Translations under genes and position numbers: made by a program
In this document: piece after piece, positions 1 through 9,000 of the stretch
Numbering within the stretch: the stretch's first letter is position 1
How the letters are laid out: every line of letters starts with the position of its first letter
Assembly (NCBI GenBank): GCA_013335535.1
Contig: JAAXVL010000013.1
Span: 27,782 to 91,781, forward strand
Length of the DNA: 64,000 bases
DNA from: Azonexaceae bacterium
GTDB taxonomy: Bacteria > Pseudomonadota > Gammaproteobacteria > Burkholderiales > Rhodocyclaceae
Direction of reading: 5' to 3'
The notes under the pieces: generated by a model
The model's database searches: none
What the model saw: only the letters and a program-made list of their open reading frames with translations
What the model was told of the DNA's origin: nothing

Positions 1-204
1 CAAGATGAACTGGAAGACGATTCCCGGGATTTCCTGCCGGTGGTACGCGAACTGGATGTGCTTGAGTTAGTTGAGGATGAAATCCTCCTCAGTCTGCCAG
101 TAGCGCCGCGGCACGAAAAATGTGGTTTACCTGGTGCAGCTAATGCTGGTGAGCGGATTAATCCGTTTGCAAAGTTGGCTGGGCTTAAAGGTAAGCCGAA
201 CTGA
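1..204 (+). CDS. yceD: YceD family protein (DUF177), 3' part only
   Basis: The reading frame is open from the first base and ends in TGA at 202-204. The visible 67 residues end with the family's usual tail: an acidic run (DELEDD), the segment EDEILLSLPVAP and NPFAKLAGLK. YceD is almost always encoded directly before rpmF, as here, and is linked to ribosome assembly/23S rRNA homeostasis in the literature. The N-terminus lies outside the window. The call rests on tail motifs plus position. Confidence 0.85.
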   Translation, partial: QDELEDDSRDFLPVVRELDVLELVEDEILLSLPVAPRHEKCGLPGAANAGERINPFAKLAGLKGKPN

Positions 205-222
205 TTTTTTTGGAGTAAGAAA

Positions 223-402
223 ATGGCCGTTCAACAGAACAAAAAGTCCCCGTCCAAGCGTGGCATGCACCGCGCTCACGACTTCCTGGTCGCCCCCCCG
301 CTGGCAGTCGAGCCGACCACCGGCGAAGCCCATCTGCGCCACCATATTTCCCCGGCTGGTTTCTATCGCGGCAAAAAAGTCGTCAAGGGCAAGGGCGAGT
401 AA
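223..402 (+). CDS. rpmF: 50S ribosomal protein L32
   Basis: This 59-residue ORF is below the length of the best ORF-track entry and lies in a frame the track does not list. It starts [20 protein letters not shown], the classic L32 N-terminus ([19 protein letters not shown] in relatives), and ends in the basic [16 protein letters not shown] motif sits 8 bases before the ATG. L32 is a structural protein of the large ribosomal subunit. It lies 18 bp after yceD and before plsX, the usual yceD-rpmF-plsX-fab order that couples ribosome and lipid synthesis. The four-Cys zinc motif of some L32 forms is absent. Confidence 0.95.
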   Translation: MAVQQNKKSPSKRGMHRAHDFLVAPPLAVEPTTGEAHLRHHISPAGFYRGKKVVKGKGE

Positions 403-415
403 TCGTTCAATGAAG

Positions 416-448
416 GGCAGGCGGTTCGTAATGAGCCGCCTGCCTTTT
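416..448 (+). terminator. Hairpin with T-rich tail between rpmF and plsX
   Basis: GGCAGGCGG (416-424) pairs perfectly with CCGCCTGCC (436-444), followed by TTTTATTTT. It ends only 9-12 bases before the plsX ATG, so it may lower readthrough into plsX (attenuation) and may also hide the plsX ribosome binding region, which has no clear Shine-Dalgarno motif. Confidence 0.7.
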
Positions 449-456
449 ATTTTGCC

Positions 457-1485
457 ATGACAACCCGCATTGCCATTGATTGCATGGGGGGTGACCACGG
501 TCCGTCAGTGACGGTGCCTGCGGCCATTCAATTCCTTGCGGAGCATCCGTCAGCCAATCTCGTCCTGGTCGGTCAGGATGATGTTTTGCGTCCGTTGCTC
601 GGCAACCATGCCAACGATTCCCGCATCCGCCTTGTTCACGCCTCCGAAATTGTTGGCATGGACGAGTCGCCTGCGCTTGCCCTGCGCAACAAAAAAGATT
701 CGTCGATGCGCATTGCCATCAATCAGGTCAAGGAAGGTGCGGCAGATGCCTGTGTTTCCGCCGGTAACACGGGGGCGCTCATGGCTATATCCCGATTTGT
801 CCTGAAAATGTTGCCAGGAATTGATCGGCCTGCGCTTTGCGGGCCGCTGCCTACAGTAAATGGGCATACGCACATGCTGGACCTTGGTGCGAATGTTGAT
901 TGCACCCCTGAGCATCTCTTGCAATTTGGCGTCATGGCAGCAATGCTGGTGGCTGCCATGGAACACAAGGATGCACCGACGGTTGGTATCCTCAATATTG
1001 GCGCAGAAGAGATCAAGGGTAACGAGGTGGTCAAGGCAGCCGCTGAATTGCTGCGTGCCTCTGGCCTTAACTTTATTGGTAATGTTGAAGGTGATGGCAT
1101 TTATCGCGGTGAAGCAGATGTCATTGTCTGTGACGGCTTTGTCGGTAACGTTGCCTTGAAGACATCTGAAGGCTTGGCTCAAATGTTGGCTTCGTCGTTG
1201 CGCAACGAATTCAAGCGCAATTGGCTGACCAAAATCGCTGCCTTGATAGCGATTTCAGTGCTCAACAACTTCAAGAAGCGATTCGATCATCGTCGCTACA
1301 ATGGCGCTATCTTGCTTGGCCTAAAGGGTGTTTCAGTCAAAAGCCATGGCTCAGCTGATGTGCTGGCTTTTGGTAACGCGATTTCGCGTGCTTATGATGC
1401 GGCAGAAAACCGCGTGCTGGAGCGCATTACCAACCGCTTGGCCCAAATGGCGCCGACACCGGTTGTTGTCGTGGAGAGTGTCTGA
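457..1485 (+). CDS. plsX: Phosphate acyltransferase PlsX
   Basis: PlsX converts acyl-ACP and phosphate to acyl-phosphate, the acyl donor for PlsY in phospholipid synthesis; it acts at the inner face of the membrane. The 342 residues match the family length. The N-terminus [12 protein letters not shown] (residues 5-16) is the family hallmark, and [10 protein letters not shown] and [14 protein letters not shown] are further conserved blocks. It starts at the ATG after the hairpin and stops directly against the fabH ATG (TGA-ATG), so the two are transcribed together. The fab genes that follow provide its acyl-ACP substrate. Confidence 0.97.
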   Translation: MTTRIAIDCMGGDHGPSVTVPAAIQFLAEHPSANLVLVGQDDVLRPLLGNHANDSRIRLVHASEIVGMDESPALALRNKKDSSMRIAINQVKEGAADACVSAGNTGALMAISRFVLKMLPGIDRPALCGPLPTVNGHTHMLDLGANVDCTPEHLLQFGVMAAMLVAAMEHKDAPTVGILNIGAEEIKGNEVVKAAAELLRASGLNFIGNVEGDGIYRGEADVIVCDGFVGNVALKTSEGLAQMLASSLRNEFKRNWLTKIAALIAISVLNNFKKRFDHRRYNGAILLGLKGVSVKSHGSADVLAFGNAISRAYDAAENRVLERITNRLAQMAPTPVVVVESV

Positions 1486-2445
1486 ATGTACGCACGCTTG
1501 ATCGGTACTGGTAGTTATCTTCCGGGAACCCCCGTTACAAATGATGATTTGGCGGCGCGCGGCATTGACACCAATGATGAGTGGATCATCACCCGCACAG
1601 GAATTCGAAGCCGTTATCTGGCCAGTCCAGGCACTACCTCAAGCGAACTTGGTCTGATCGCGGCGCAACGTGCCTTGGAAATGGCGGGTATTTTAGCCAC
1701 TGACCTTGATTTGATCATTGTTGCCACATCGACGCCTGATTTTATTTTTCCTAGCACGGCTTGTCTGATACAGGCTAAATTAGGTAACAAGGGCGCGGCT
1801 GCATTTGATGTGCAGGCGGTTTGCGCCGGTTTTACCTATGCGCTAGGGATTGCAGAAAAGTTTATTCGTTCCGGTAGCCACAAGAAAGCATTGGTTATCG
1901 GTGCTGAGGTTTTTTCCCGCATTCTCGACTGGAATGATCGCGGAACCTGCGTCTTGTTCGGAGACGGTGCTGGCGCAGTTGTGCTCGAAGCCTCCGACAA
2001 GCCGGGAATCATGGCTACGGCGATGCATGCCGACGGCAGCCAGAACACGATCCTGAATGTTCCCGGTCAGATTTGCGGTGGCCAGGTTACCGGTGATCCC
2101 TTCCTTCGCATGGATGGTCAGGCCGTCTTCAAATTTGCTGTACGCGTATTGGCTGACATTGCTGAAGAGGTTTGTCAGGTTGCTGGTATTCAAACCGGAG
2201 ATATTGATTGGTTGATTCCGCATCAGGCCAATATCCGTATTATCGAAGCAACAGGGAAGAAACTCGGTGTTGACCGCAACAAAGTGATTGTGACCGTCGA
2301 TCGCCATGGCAATACATCTGCCGCATCTGTACCGCTTGCGCTGGACGAAGCCGTAAGGGATGGGCGTATCCAGCGCGGTCAGAAAGTACTGGTCGAAGGC
2401 GTTGGCGGCGGGTTTACCTGGGGCGCAGCCCTTCTCGAATTCTGA
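1486..2445 (+). CDS. fabH: Beta-ketoacyl-ACP synthase III
   Basis: FabH starts fatty acid synthesis by condensing acetyl-CoA with malonyl-ACP in the cytoplasm. The 319-residue product has the catalytic Cys at position 113 (AVCAGF), the His in [10 protein letters not shown] and the Asn in [10 protein letters not shown], which together form the Cys-His-Asn triad of this class. The [11 protein letters not shown]-terminus is typical. It follows plsX without a gap and precedes fabD by 16 bases. Nothing looks unusual. Confidence 0.97.
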   Translation: MYARLIGTGSYLPGTPVTNDDLAARGIDTNDEWIITRTGIRSRYLASPGTTSSELGLIAAQRALEMAGILATDLDLIIVATSTPDFIFPSTACLIQAKLGNKGAAAFDVQAVCAGFTYALGIAEKFIRSGSHKKALVIGAEVFSRILDWNDRGTCVLFGDGAGAVVLEASDKPGIMATAMHADGSQNTILNVPGQICGGQVTGDPFLRMDGQAVFKFAVRVLADIAEEVCQVAGIQTGDIDWLIPHQANIRIIEATGKKLGVDRNKVIVTVDRHGNTSAASVPLALDEAVRDGRIQRGQKVLVEGVGGGFTWGAALLEF

Positions 2446-2461
2446 AACAGGAGACGTAACG

Positions 2462-3388
2462 ATGTCTTTTGCATTCGTATTTCCCGGCCAAGGTTCACAG
2501 AGCGTCGGCATGATGGCAGCCTACGGCGACTCGGTCGTGGTTCGCTCAACCTTTGACGAAGCTTCCGCCGCTTTGGGCGATGATCTTTGGGCCATGGTTG
2601 CCGAAGGTCCGGCTGAAACGCTGACCCAGACAGTGAACACGCAGCCAGTAATGCTGACTGCAGGCATCGCTGCGTGGCGTTTGTGGCTCGACAAGGGCGG
2701 TAAAATGCCAGCAGTTGTCGCTGGGCACAGCCTTGGTGAATATTCCGCGCTGGTTGCAGCTGGGGTGATTGACTTCAAGGATGCTGTGCCGCTCGTTCGC
2801 TTGCGTGCCGCCGCCATGCAGGAAGCTGTGCCAGTTGGTACCGGTGCGATGGCTGCCGTGCTTGGTCTCGACAACGCAGGAATCGCCGCAGCTTGTGCCG
2901 AAGCAGCACAGGGCGAAGTTGTTGAACCGGTCAATTTCAATGCCAACGGACAAACCGTGATTGCCGGACACAAGGCTGCTGTTGAGCGCGCCATGGAGGC
3001 TTGCAAGGCCCGTGGTGCCAAGATGGCTAAGGCTCTACCGGTGTCCGCTCCATTCCACTCTTCGCTGATCCGTCCGGCTGCAGACAAACTTGCTGCTCGC
3101 CTTGCTGAAATATCGCTTAAGGCTCCGCAGATTCCGGTGATCAACAACGTTGACGTTGCGATCGAGAACGATCCAGGACAGATCAAGGATGCGCTGATCC
3201 GTCAGGCCTACAATCCCGTGCGTTGGGTCGAGACTATCCAGTCTATGGCTGCGCTAGGCATCACGACCGTTGCCGAATGTGGCCCGGGCAAGGTCTTGGC
3301 TGGCCTGACCAAACGTTGTGCTGACGGGATTGTCGGCGTCGCACTGGCTGATGCATCTGCCATCGAAGCCAACATCGGCCTGGAGTAA
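2462..3388 (+). CDS. fabD: Malonyl-CoA:ACP transacylase
   Basis: FabD moves malonyl from CoA to ACP. The ORF track starts at 2360, inside fabH; I take the ATG at 2462 because AGGAG stands 7-8 bases upstream and the protein then begins MSFAFVFPGQGSQSVGMM, the family N-terminus. The 308-residue product has the nucleophile Ser90 in GHSLGE, an Arg near 115 (LVRLR) and His199 in APFHSS, the Ser-His pair of acyltransferases. It lies between fabH and fabG in the fab operon. Confidence 0.97.
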   Translation: MSFAFVFPGQGSQSVGMMAAYGDSVVVRSTFDEASAALGDDLWAMVAEGPAETLTQTVNTQPVMLTAGIAAWRLWLDKGGKMPAVVAGHSLGEYSALVAAGVIDFKDAVPLVRLRAAAMQEAVPVGTGAMAAVLGLDNAGIAAACAEAAQGEVVEPVNFNANGQTVIAGHKAAVERAMEACKARGAKMAKALPVSAPFHSSLIRPAADKLAARLAEISLKAPQIPVINNVDVAIENDPGQIKDALIRQAYNPVRWVETIQSMAALGITTVAECGPGKVLAGLTKRCADGIVGVALADASAIEANIGLE

Positions 3389-3391
3389 TCG

Positions 3392-4132
3392 ATGCTGAAA
3401 GAAAAAATTGCCTTGGTAACCGGTGCGACACGCGGTATCGGTCGCGCCATCGCGCTGGAACTAGGGCGACAAGGCGCTACCGTAATAGGTACGGCAACCA
3501 GCGATGACGGTGCTGCTAAAATTTCAGCCTATCTGGCCGAAGCAAACATTGAGGGCAAAGGCATTGCGCTGAACGTCTGCGATGTTGCCCAAACAGATTC
3601 TGCGCTGGCCAATATTGCCAAGGAATTCGGTGCCATCACCATTCTGGTCAATAACGCAGGTATTACCCGTGACAATTTGACCATGCGGATGGGCGATGAC
3701 GAGTGGGATGCGGTGATTGACACGAATCTCAAGGCGGTTTTCCGTCTGTCGCGTGGTGTCATGCGCGGCATGATGAAGGTCCGCTTTGGCCGTATAGTCA
3801 ACATCACCTCGGTAGTTGGCTACTCCGGTAATCCTGGTCAAGCCAACTACTGCGCAGCTAAGGCTGGTGTCGCAGGGATGAGCCGTTCATTGGCAAGAGA
3901 GCTAGGTAGCCGCAACATTACTGTCAACTGTGTCGCGCCAGGCTTTATTGCTACTGACATGACGCATGCGTTGACCGAAGAACAGAAGCAGGCCATGCTG
4001 GCGACGATTCCTCTGGGTCGCGCCGGCACGCCAGAAGACATTGCCGGCACTGTCGGCTTTCTCGTATCCCCGGCTGCCGCCTATGTCACAGGCACGACAG
4101 TGCATGTGAATGGCGGTATGTTCATGGATTGA
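3392..4132 (+). CDS. fabG: 3-oxoacyl-ACP reductase
   Basis: FabG is the NADPH-dependent first reduction of the elongation cycle. The 246-residue short-chain dehydrogenase has the cofactor loop TGATRGIGRA (residues 10-19), NNAG (87-90) and the catalytic Ser140, Tyr153 and Lys157 (YCAAK). The start follows the fabD stop by only 3 bases. It is followed by acpP after a 74-bp spacer, which gives room for a separate promoter for the highly expressed carrier protein. Confidence 0.97.
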   Translation: MLKEKIALVTGATRGIGRAIALELGRQGATVIGTATSDDGAAKISAYLAEANIEGKGIALNVCDVAQTDSALANIAKEFGAITILVNNAGITRDNLTMRMGDDEWDAVIDTNLKAVFRLSRGVMRGMMKVRFGRIVNITSVVGYSGNPGQANYCAAKAGVAGMSRSLARELGSRNITVNCVAPGFIATDMTHALTEEQKQAMLATIPLGRAGTPEDIAGTVGFLVSPAAAYVTGTTVHVNGGMFMD

Positions 4133-4206
4133 TTTCCCGAAGCCCCGGCTTTTGGTAAACTAGTAACGTTTTTTTTTCGTACCCCTGAGGGGAAGGAGTT
4201 TTTCTA

Positions 4207-4443
4207 ATGGATAACATCGTAGAGCGCGTCAAGAAGATCGTCGCCGAACAACTGGGCGTGAACGAAGCGGACATCAAGAACGAGTCCTCCTTTGTGGACG
4301 ATCTGGGCGCGGATTCCCTGGACACCGTTGAACTGGTCATGGCACTTGAAGAAGAGTTCGAGTGCGAAATCCCTGACGACCAGGCTGAGAAGATCACCAC
4401 GGTCCAGCAGGCTGTCGATTTCATCCTCGCCAACAAGAAGTAA
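4207..4443 (+). CDS. acpP: Acyl carrier protein
   Basis: ACP carries growing acyl chains on a 4'-phosphopantetheine arm. The 78-residue acidic protein has the attachment serine Ser37 in [22 protein letters not shown] lies just upstream of the ATG. AcpS, the enzyme that loads the prosthetic group, is encoded further along at 16694-17071. A strong hairpin follows the gene, fitting its need for higher expression than its neighbours. Confidence 0.98.
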   Translation: MDNIVERVKKIVAEQLGVNEADIKNESSFVDDLGADSLDTVELVMALEEEFECEIPDDQAEKITTVQQAVDFILANKK

Positions 4444-4463
4444 TTCTATTCTCGTTGACTTAG

Positions 4464-4499
4464 GCAAGGCCGGCCCCCATGGCCGGCCTTGCTACTTTT
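4464..4499 (+). terminator. Intrinsic terminator/attenuator after acpP
   Basis: A perfect 12-bp stem, GCAAGGCCGGCC (4464-4475) with GGCCGGCCTTGC (4481-4492), and a 5-base loop are followed by TACTTTT. It lies between acpP and fabF, so fabF probably receives partial readthrough. The first ATG of the ORF-track fabF frame lies inside this hairpin, which argues for the downstream TTG as the true fabF start. Confidence 0.85.
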
Positions 4500-4515
4500 G
4501 CTTTCGGAGTGCACC

Positions 4516-5751
4516 TTGGCACGTCGCAGAGTCGTAATTACCGGTCTGGGCATCGTTAGCCCGGTCGGAAACACCGTCGAAGAAGCCTGGCAGAATATTC
4601 TTGCTGGCAAATCCGGTATTGCCGCTGTCACCAAGTTCGATACAACTACCTTTCCGGTTCAATTCGCTGGCGAGGTCAAGAACTTTGACATTACTCAATA
4701 TATTTCCGCCAAGGACGCGCGCCGCATGGATGACTTCATCCATTTTGGCCTGGCCGCAGGCATTCAGGCTGTGCGTGATGCTGGCCTGGATAAAGAAAAC
4801 GTCGTGGATCTCGAACGGGTTGGCGTTGCCATCGGTTCTGGTATCGGTGGTTTGCCGCTGATTGAAGCGACCAAGGAGGAATACACAGCCGGTGGCGTAC
4901 GCAAAGTATCGCCATTCTTTGTGCCGGGTTCGATCATCAACATGATCTCTGGCAACCTGTCGATCGAGTTTGGCTTCAAGGGTCCGAATATCGCCCTGGT
5001 TTCTGCTTGCACGACCGGTACCCACTCAATTGGCGATGCCGCACGTATCATCGAATACGGCGACGCGGATGTCATGGTTGCCGGCGGTGCCGAATCAACC
5101 GTATCCCCGTTGGGGATGGGTGGCTTCTGCGCAGCTCGTGCCCTATCTACACGTAACGATGATCCGACCACGGCCAGCCGGCCATGGGACAAGGATCGCG
5201 ACGGATTCGTGCTGGGCGAGGGGGCTGGTGTCATGGTCCTCGAGGAGTATGAGCACGCCAAGGCTCGTGGCGCCAAGATTTATGCCGAACTGGTTGGTTA
5301 CGGCATGAGTGCTGATGCCTATCACATCACTGCACCGAACATGGATGGCCCGCGCCGTTCCATGGTCAATGCGCTGAAGAACGCCGGCATCCAGCCCTCC
5401 GATGTTCAGTATCTGAATGCCCACGGGACGTCGACGCCGCTTGGTGACAAGAATGAGTCGGATGCCGTCAAGGCGGCCTTCGGTGATCATGCCTATAAAC
5501 TGGTGGTCAATTCGACCAAGTCGATGACTGGCCATCTGTTGGGTGGCGCCGGTGGTATCGAGTCCTTGTTCACCGTATTGGCTATTCACAACCAGATCTC
5601 GCCACCGACGATCAATATCTTCAATCAGGATCCGGAATGTGATCTCGATTACTGCGCCAATGTGGCGCGGCCGATGAATATTGAGTACGGTCTGAAAAAC
5701 AACTTCGGTTTCGGTGGCACCAACGGATCGCTGGTTTTCAAGCGCATCTAA
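4516..5751 (+). CDS. fabF: Beta-ketoacyl-ACP synthase II
   Basis: FabF carries out chain-elongating condensation of acyl-ACP with malonyl-ACP. I choose the TTG at 4516: CGGAG lies 6 bases upstream and the protein then reads [18 protein letters not shown], the family N-terminus. The track's earlier start would begin within the acpP terminator. The 411 residues match the family. Cys165 in SACTTG, His in [11 protein letters not shown] and His in [12 protein letters not shown] form the Cys-His-His site. It closes the fab operon. Confidence 0.96.
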   Translation: MARRRVVITGLGIVSPVGNTVEEAWQNILAGKSGIAAVTKFDTTTFPVQFAGEVKNFDITQYISAKDARRMDDFIHFGLAAGIQAVRDAGLDKENVVDLERVGVAIGSGIGGLPLIEATKEEYTAGGVRKVSPFFVPGSIINMISGNLSIEFGFKGPNIALVSACTTGTHSIGDAARIIEYGDADVMVAGGAESTVSPLGMGGFCAARALSTRNDDPTTASRPWDKDRDGFVLGEGAGVMVLEEYEHAKARGAKIYAELVGYGMSADAYHITAPNMDGPRRSMVNALKNAGIQPSDVQYLNAHGTSTPLGDKNESDAVKAAFGDHAYKLVVNSTKSMTGHLLGGAGGIESLFTVLAIHNQISPPTINIFNQDPECDLDYCANVARPMNIEYGLKNNFGFGGTNGSLVFKRI

Positions 5752-5769
5752 GTTTCATCGGCAGGAAAA

Positions 5770-5818
5770 CGAACGGTGCAGTTTCCGATCATTATCGGAC
5801 TGCGCCGTTCGCGTTTTC
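5770..5818 (+). terminator. Hairpin after fabF overlapping the next start
   Basis: CGAACGG (5770-5776) pairs with CCGTTCG (5805-5811), and inside it GCAGT/ACTGC and CCGAT/ATCGG pair as well, followed by CGTTTTC. It looks like the fabF terminator, yet the GTG start of the next ORF (5776) lies in its stem. Translation of that ORF may therefore depend on hairpin opening. Confidence 0.55.
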
Positions 5819-6213
5819 TCGATGCGCTCCTTCTGATTGTTGTCGTTTTAGCCTGCACAGCAATTTTCGGATTTCAGTGTTCTCCGGCAATACGGGCTAT
5901 CTTGTTCTTGGCTGTCCAGTTTTTCGCGATTCGGGCGTTGTACGCCTTTGCTCCAGAAATCAAGCAAATTCGCCTCGAACGGAACGGGGAGATTTTCGTT
6001 TCTCGGGGCGACGAAAGTGAATTTGTACGGGCGACACCCAAACCAGGCGCGATCATTCACCCTTGGCTGACCGTTATCCGTTTTGCAACAGAGGACTCTC
6101 GAACTGCAACATTGATTGCCACGGTCGACCGGAAAAGTAGCGAAAATTTAAGACGCTTGCGGATGTTTATGCGCTGGCAGGCGAGTTTCAGGGCGACGAA
6201 CGACGACGCTTGA
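5776..6213 (+). CDS. Small membrane protein, YgfX/CptA-like
   Basis: This 145-residue protein starts at GTG. It begins with a short basic stretch (GLRRSRF) and has two adjoining hydrophobic helices (about residues 15-33 and 40-55), then a polar C-terminal part. This layout, the IGLRRSR entry and the position next to nadB and rpoE fit the YgfX (CptA) family, which in enterobacteria and pseudomonads sits near nadB; this is an inference, as identity is not obvious by eye. Its 3' end overlaps the convergent nadB by 26 bp. The segment [11 protein letters not shown] (near residue 115) is encoded by a copy of the dispersed 40-bp repeat. Confidence 0.6.
   Translation: MQFPIIIGLRRSRFLDALLLIVVVLACTAIFGFQCSPAIRAILFLAVQFFAIRALYAFAPEIKQIRLERNGEIFVSRGDESEFVRATPKPGAIIHPWLTVIRFATEDSRTATLIATVDRKSSENLRRLRMFMRWQASFRATNDDA
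6119..6152 (-). repeat. Dispersed 40-bp repeat, copy 1 (inside ygfX-like CDS)
   Basis: CCACGGTCGACCGGAAAA followed by GTAGCGAAAATTTAAG. The right arm has the GTCGAC variant, making it a perfect palindrome at its centre. It is read in frame as TVDRKSSEN. Only copy found before 24.9 kb. Confidence 0.6.
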
Positions 6214-7768
6214 GTACGGTATTTTTTGCCTTGGCCGCCATCGCCGGAAAATCCCGGGAGAAATGCAGGCCTCGGCTTTCCTTGCGCTGCATTGCACAAC
6301 GAACGATCAAGTCAGCGGTGGCAACCAGATTACGCAATTCAATCAGGTCGTGGCTGACCCGGAAGTTGGCGTAGAACTCTTCAATCTCTCGCCTCAACAA
6401 GCCAATGCGGTGCTTGGCTCGCTTGAGACGCTTTGTTGTACGGACGATCCCGACGTAGTCCCACATGAAGCGACGAAGCTCGTCCCAATTGTGGGAGATC
6501 ACCACTTCCTCGTCGGCATCTGTCACGCGGCTTTCGTCCCACAGCGGCAAGGTTGGAAATTGGCTAGTTTTGCTCGCCAGAATATCCTTGACTGCTGCTT
6601 CGGCAAAAACCAGGCATTCGAGCAAGGAGTTCGAGGCGAGGCGATTGGCGCCATGCAGGCCGGTGCACGATGCCTCCCCGGCGACATAAAGCCCGGCAAC
6701 ATCCGTCCTGCCGTGTAAATCACTGACAATGCCACCGCACGTGTAGTGCGCCGCAGGAACCACCGGAATAGGATCCTGAGCGATATCGATGCCGAGTTCC
6801 TGGCAACGGGCGTGGATATTGGGGAAGTGATTGCGGATGAAGTCCTCGCCCTTGTGGGAAATATCGAGGAATACGCAATCCAGGCCACGCTTCTTCATTT
6901 CAAAGTCGATGGCACGCGCCACAATGTCGCGAGGAGCCAATTCGGCGCGATCATCGTGTTCCGGCATGAAGCGGGTGCCGTCTGGCAGGCAGAGCAGGCC
7001 GCCTTCACCACGAACAGCCTCCGAGATCAGGAAGGATTTGGCCTGCGGGTGATAAAGACAGGTTGGATGGAACTGGATGAACTCCATATTCGCAACCCGA
7101 CAGCCAGCACGGTAGGCCATTGCAATGCCATCACCAGTTGAGGTGTCCGGATTGGTTGTGTAGAGATAGACCTTTCCTGCACCGCCGGTTGCCAGCAGGG
7201 TGTTGGCGGCGCCGACCGTGACAACTTCTCCGTCACGGTTGTTTAAAACATAAGCACCAAAACAGCGGTTTTCGCCCGTACCCAATTTGTCGCCTGTAAT
7301 CAGGTCAATGGCAATATGGTCTTCCAGAACAGTAATGCTTGGATTGGCACGAACCTTCTTGGTCAGCGTGTCCTGAACAGCCATCCCCGTGGCATCGGCC
7401 ACATGAATGACGCGACGTGCACTATGACCGCCTTCGCGCGTCAGGTGGTAGCCAGCCTCATCCTTGGTGAACGGAACGCCTTGTTCGATCAGCCAATCGA
7501 TGGCATGTCGCCCGTTTTCAACGACAAATCGCGTCGCTTTTTCATCATTCAACCAAGCGCCGGCAATCAGCGTGTCCTGAATGTGCGCTTCTATTGAATC
7601 ACGACTGTCGAGGACTGCAGCAATGCCGCCTTGAGCCCAACCAGATGCTGAGTCTTCAAGACTGCGTTTGCTGACCAGCACGACTTTGCATTGAGGGGAA
7701 GCCAGTCGCAAGGCGGCCGATTGGCCAGCTAGCCCGCTTCCGATGATAAGGACGTCAAATTTCTGCAC
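6188..7768 (-). CDS. nadB: L-aspartate oxidase
   Basis: NadB oxidises L-aspartate to iminoaspartate, the first step of de novo NAD synthesis, using FAD. The protein has the FAD-binding [16 protein letters not shown] motif at its start, the substrate-site block with [10 protein letters not shown], and HYTCGGI and [15 protein letters not shown], all diagnostic of the family and of related flavoprotein subunits. I prefer the GTG at 7768 ([10 protein letters not shown], with AGAGA upstream), giving about 526 residues; the track's ATG at 7807 would add 13 residues and remains possible. It is convergent with the YgfX-like gene and divergent from rpoE. Confidence 0.95.
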   Translation of the reverse strand: MQKFDVLIIGSGLAGQSAALRLASPQCKVVLVSKRSLEDSASGWAQGGIAAVLDSRDSIEAHIQDTLIAGAWLNDEKATRFVVENGRHAIDWLIEQGVPFTKDEAGYHLTREGGHSARRVIHVADATGMAVQDTLTKKVRANPSITVLEDHIAIDLITGDKLGTGENRCFGAYVLNNRDGEVVTVGAANTLLATGGAGKVYLYTTNPDTSTGDGIAMAYRAGCRVANMEFIQFHPTCLYHPQAKSFLISEAVRGEGGLLCLPDGTRFMPEHDDRAELAPRDIVARAIDFEMKKRGLDCVFLDISHKGEDFIRNHFPNIHARCQELGIDIAQDPIPVVPAAHYTCGGIVSDLHGRTDVAGLYVAGEASCTGLHGANRLASNSLLECLVFAEAAVKDILASKTSQFPTLPLWDESRVTDADEEVVISHNWDELRRFMWDYVGIVRTTKRLKRAKHRIGLLRREIEEFYANFRVSHDLIELRNLVATADLIVRCAMQRKESRGLHFSRDFPAMAAKAKNTVLKRRRSSP

Positions 7769-7937
7769 GCTGTTCTCTGTAAGAGTTGTTTTGGGCAAAT
7801 ATAGCATGCAGAAAACGATTCATCCGGTTACAGATGGTCACAAATAGGGATAAATACCTATCGGCTTCGCGAAAATGGCTGCGCTATACTTAAGCAACAA
7901 AGAAAGCAACGATCAAACCCCAGGGAAAACGAGAGCC

Positions 7938-8537
7938 ATGAGTGAGCGCGAGATCGATCAAATACTGGTCGAGCGGGCGCAAGGCGGAGATAAGCACGCC
8001 TTCGACCAATTGGTGAGCAAATACCAGCGCAAGCTAGGTCGTTTGCTGTCGCGGTTTATTCGCGATGCGGCAGAAGTCGAGGACGTTTCCCAGGAAGCAT
8101 TCATCAAAGCCTATCGCGCTCTTCCGTCGTTCAGAGGTGATAGTGCCTTTTATACTTGGCTATATCGCATTGGTATCAATACGGCCAAAAACTATCTTGT
8201 TTCACAAGGGCGACGAGCACCGACGACTACCGAATTCGACAACGATGAAGCGGAGACGTTCGAAGATGCATCGCAACTGCGCGACATCAATACGCCTGAA
8301 AGCCTGCTTCTCACCAAACAAATCGGGCAAACAATCAATGCAGCGATGGATGCGCTTCCGGAAGAGCTACGGACGGCTATCGTGTTGCGTGAAATTGATG
8401 GCATGTCTTATGAAGAAATCGCCGGCATCATGGATTGCCCCATAGGCACGGTTCGCTCGCGGATTTTCCGTGCTCGCGAGGCAGTGGCCGGGAAATTGCG
8501 CCCCTTGCTTGATACGTCGTCAGACAAGCGCTGGTAA
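7938..8537 (+). CDS. rpoE: RNA polymerase sigma factor, RpoE/AlgU type
   Basis: This is an ECF sigma factor for envelope stress. I take the ATG at 7938 (MSEREIDQILVERAQGG), which gives 199 residues, the usual size; GAGAG is just upstream. Region 2 shows FIRDAAEVEDVSQEAFIKAYRAL and FYTWLYRIGINTAKNYL; region 4 shows LPEELRTAIVLREIDGMSYEEIA and GTVRSRIFRAREA. It heads the rseC-mucD cluster, but no rseA anti-sigma gene or rseB follows it, which is unusual. A TATACT box lies about 50 bases upstream of the start, with no good -35 match. Confidence 0.93.
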   Translation: MSEREIDQILVERAQGGDKHAFDQLVSKYQRKLGRLLSRFIRDAAEVEDVSQEAFIKAYRALPSFRGDSAFYTWLYRIGINTAKNYLVSQGRRAPTTTEFDNDEAETFEDASQLRDINTPESLLLTKQIGQTINAAMDALPEELRTAIVLREIDGMSYEEIAGIMDCPIGTVRSRIFRAREAVAGKLRPLLDTSSDKRW

Positions 8538-8540
8538 GCG

Positions 8541-8975
8541 ATGAGTACAGAACAAACTACTGTACATGCAGTTGTCCATACCCTGGATGGCAAATGGGCG
8601 CATGTCGAGGTTGAGCAGGGCGGCTGTGGACGCTGCCACGAAAAAGGCGGATGTGGAGGGCAGCATCTTACCCAGATGTTCTGTAGTGGCCCCAAAACCT
8701 ACCGGGTGGAAAACACGATTGGAGCTGGCGTGGGCGATCGTGTAAAGATCGCAATTGCGCTTGGTAGCGTGAGTCGCTCCGCAAATTTAGCCTATGTTTT
8801 GCCGTTGACCGCATCAATCGGTGGGGCAGCAATGGGCGCTTTGTTCGGTAGCGACCTCAGTGCCATGATAGGAGGCGGAGTAGGGTTGGCTTTAGCTTTC
8901 CTCTACGTCATTGCCCGTTCGCGTAGCCAGGCTGGAAATATCACTGAACGTCCTCATATCGTTTCCCGTTCCTGA
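8541..8975 (+). CDS. rseC: RseC/MucC family protein
   Basis: This 144-residue inner-membrane protein has a Cys-rich N-terminal part (CGRC at about 29-32, then C near 38 and C near 48) followed by two transmembrane helices (about 82-105 and 107-128), the typical RseC/MucC layout. The family is linked to sigma-E control and to SoxR reduction (RsxABCDGE-RseC); the cysteines are thought to hold an Fe-S centre. It starts 3 bases after rpoE and is followed by mucD, so it sits where rseA-rseB-rseC would be in relatives. Confidence 0.88.
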   Translation: MSTEQTTVHAVVHTLDGKWAHVEVEQGGCGRCHEKGGCGGQHLTQMFCSGPKTYRVENTIGAGVGDRVKIAIALGSVSRSANLAYVLPLTASIGGAAMGALFGSDLSAMIGGGVGLALAFLYVIARSRSQAGNITERPHIVSRS

Positions 8976-9000
8976 TCGAATACTGGAGGTTATGTCGTCC

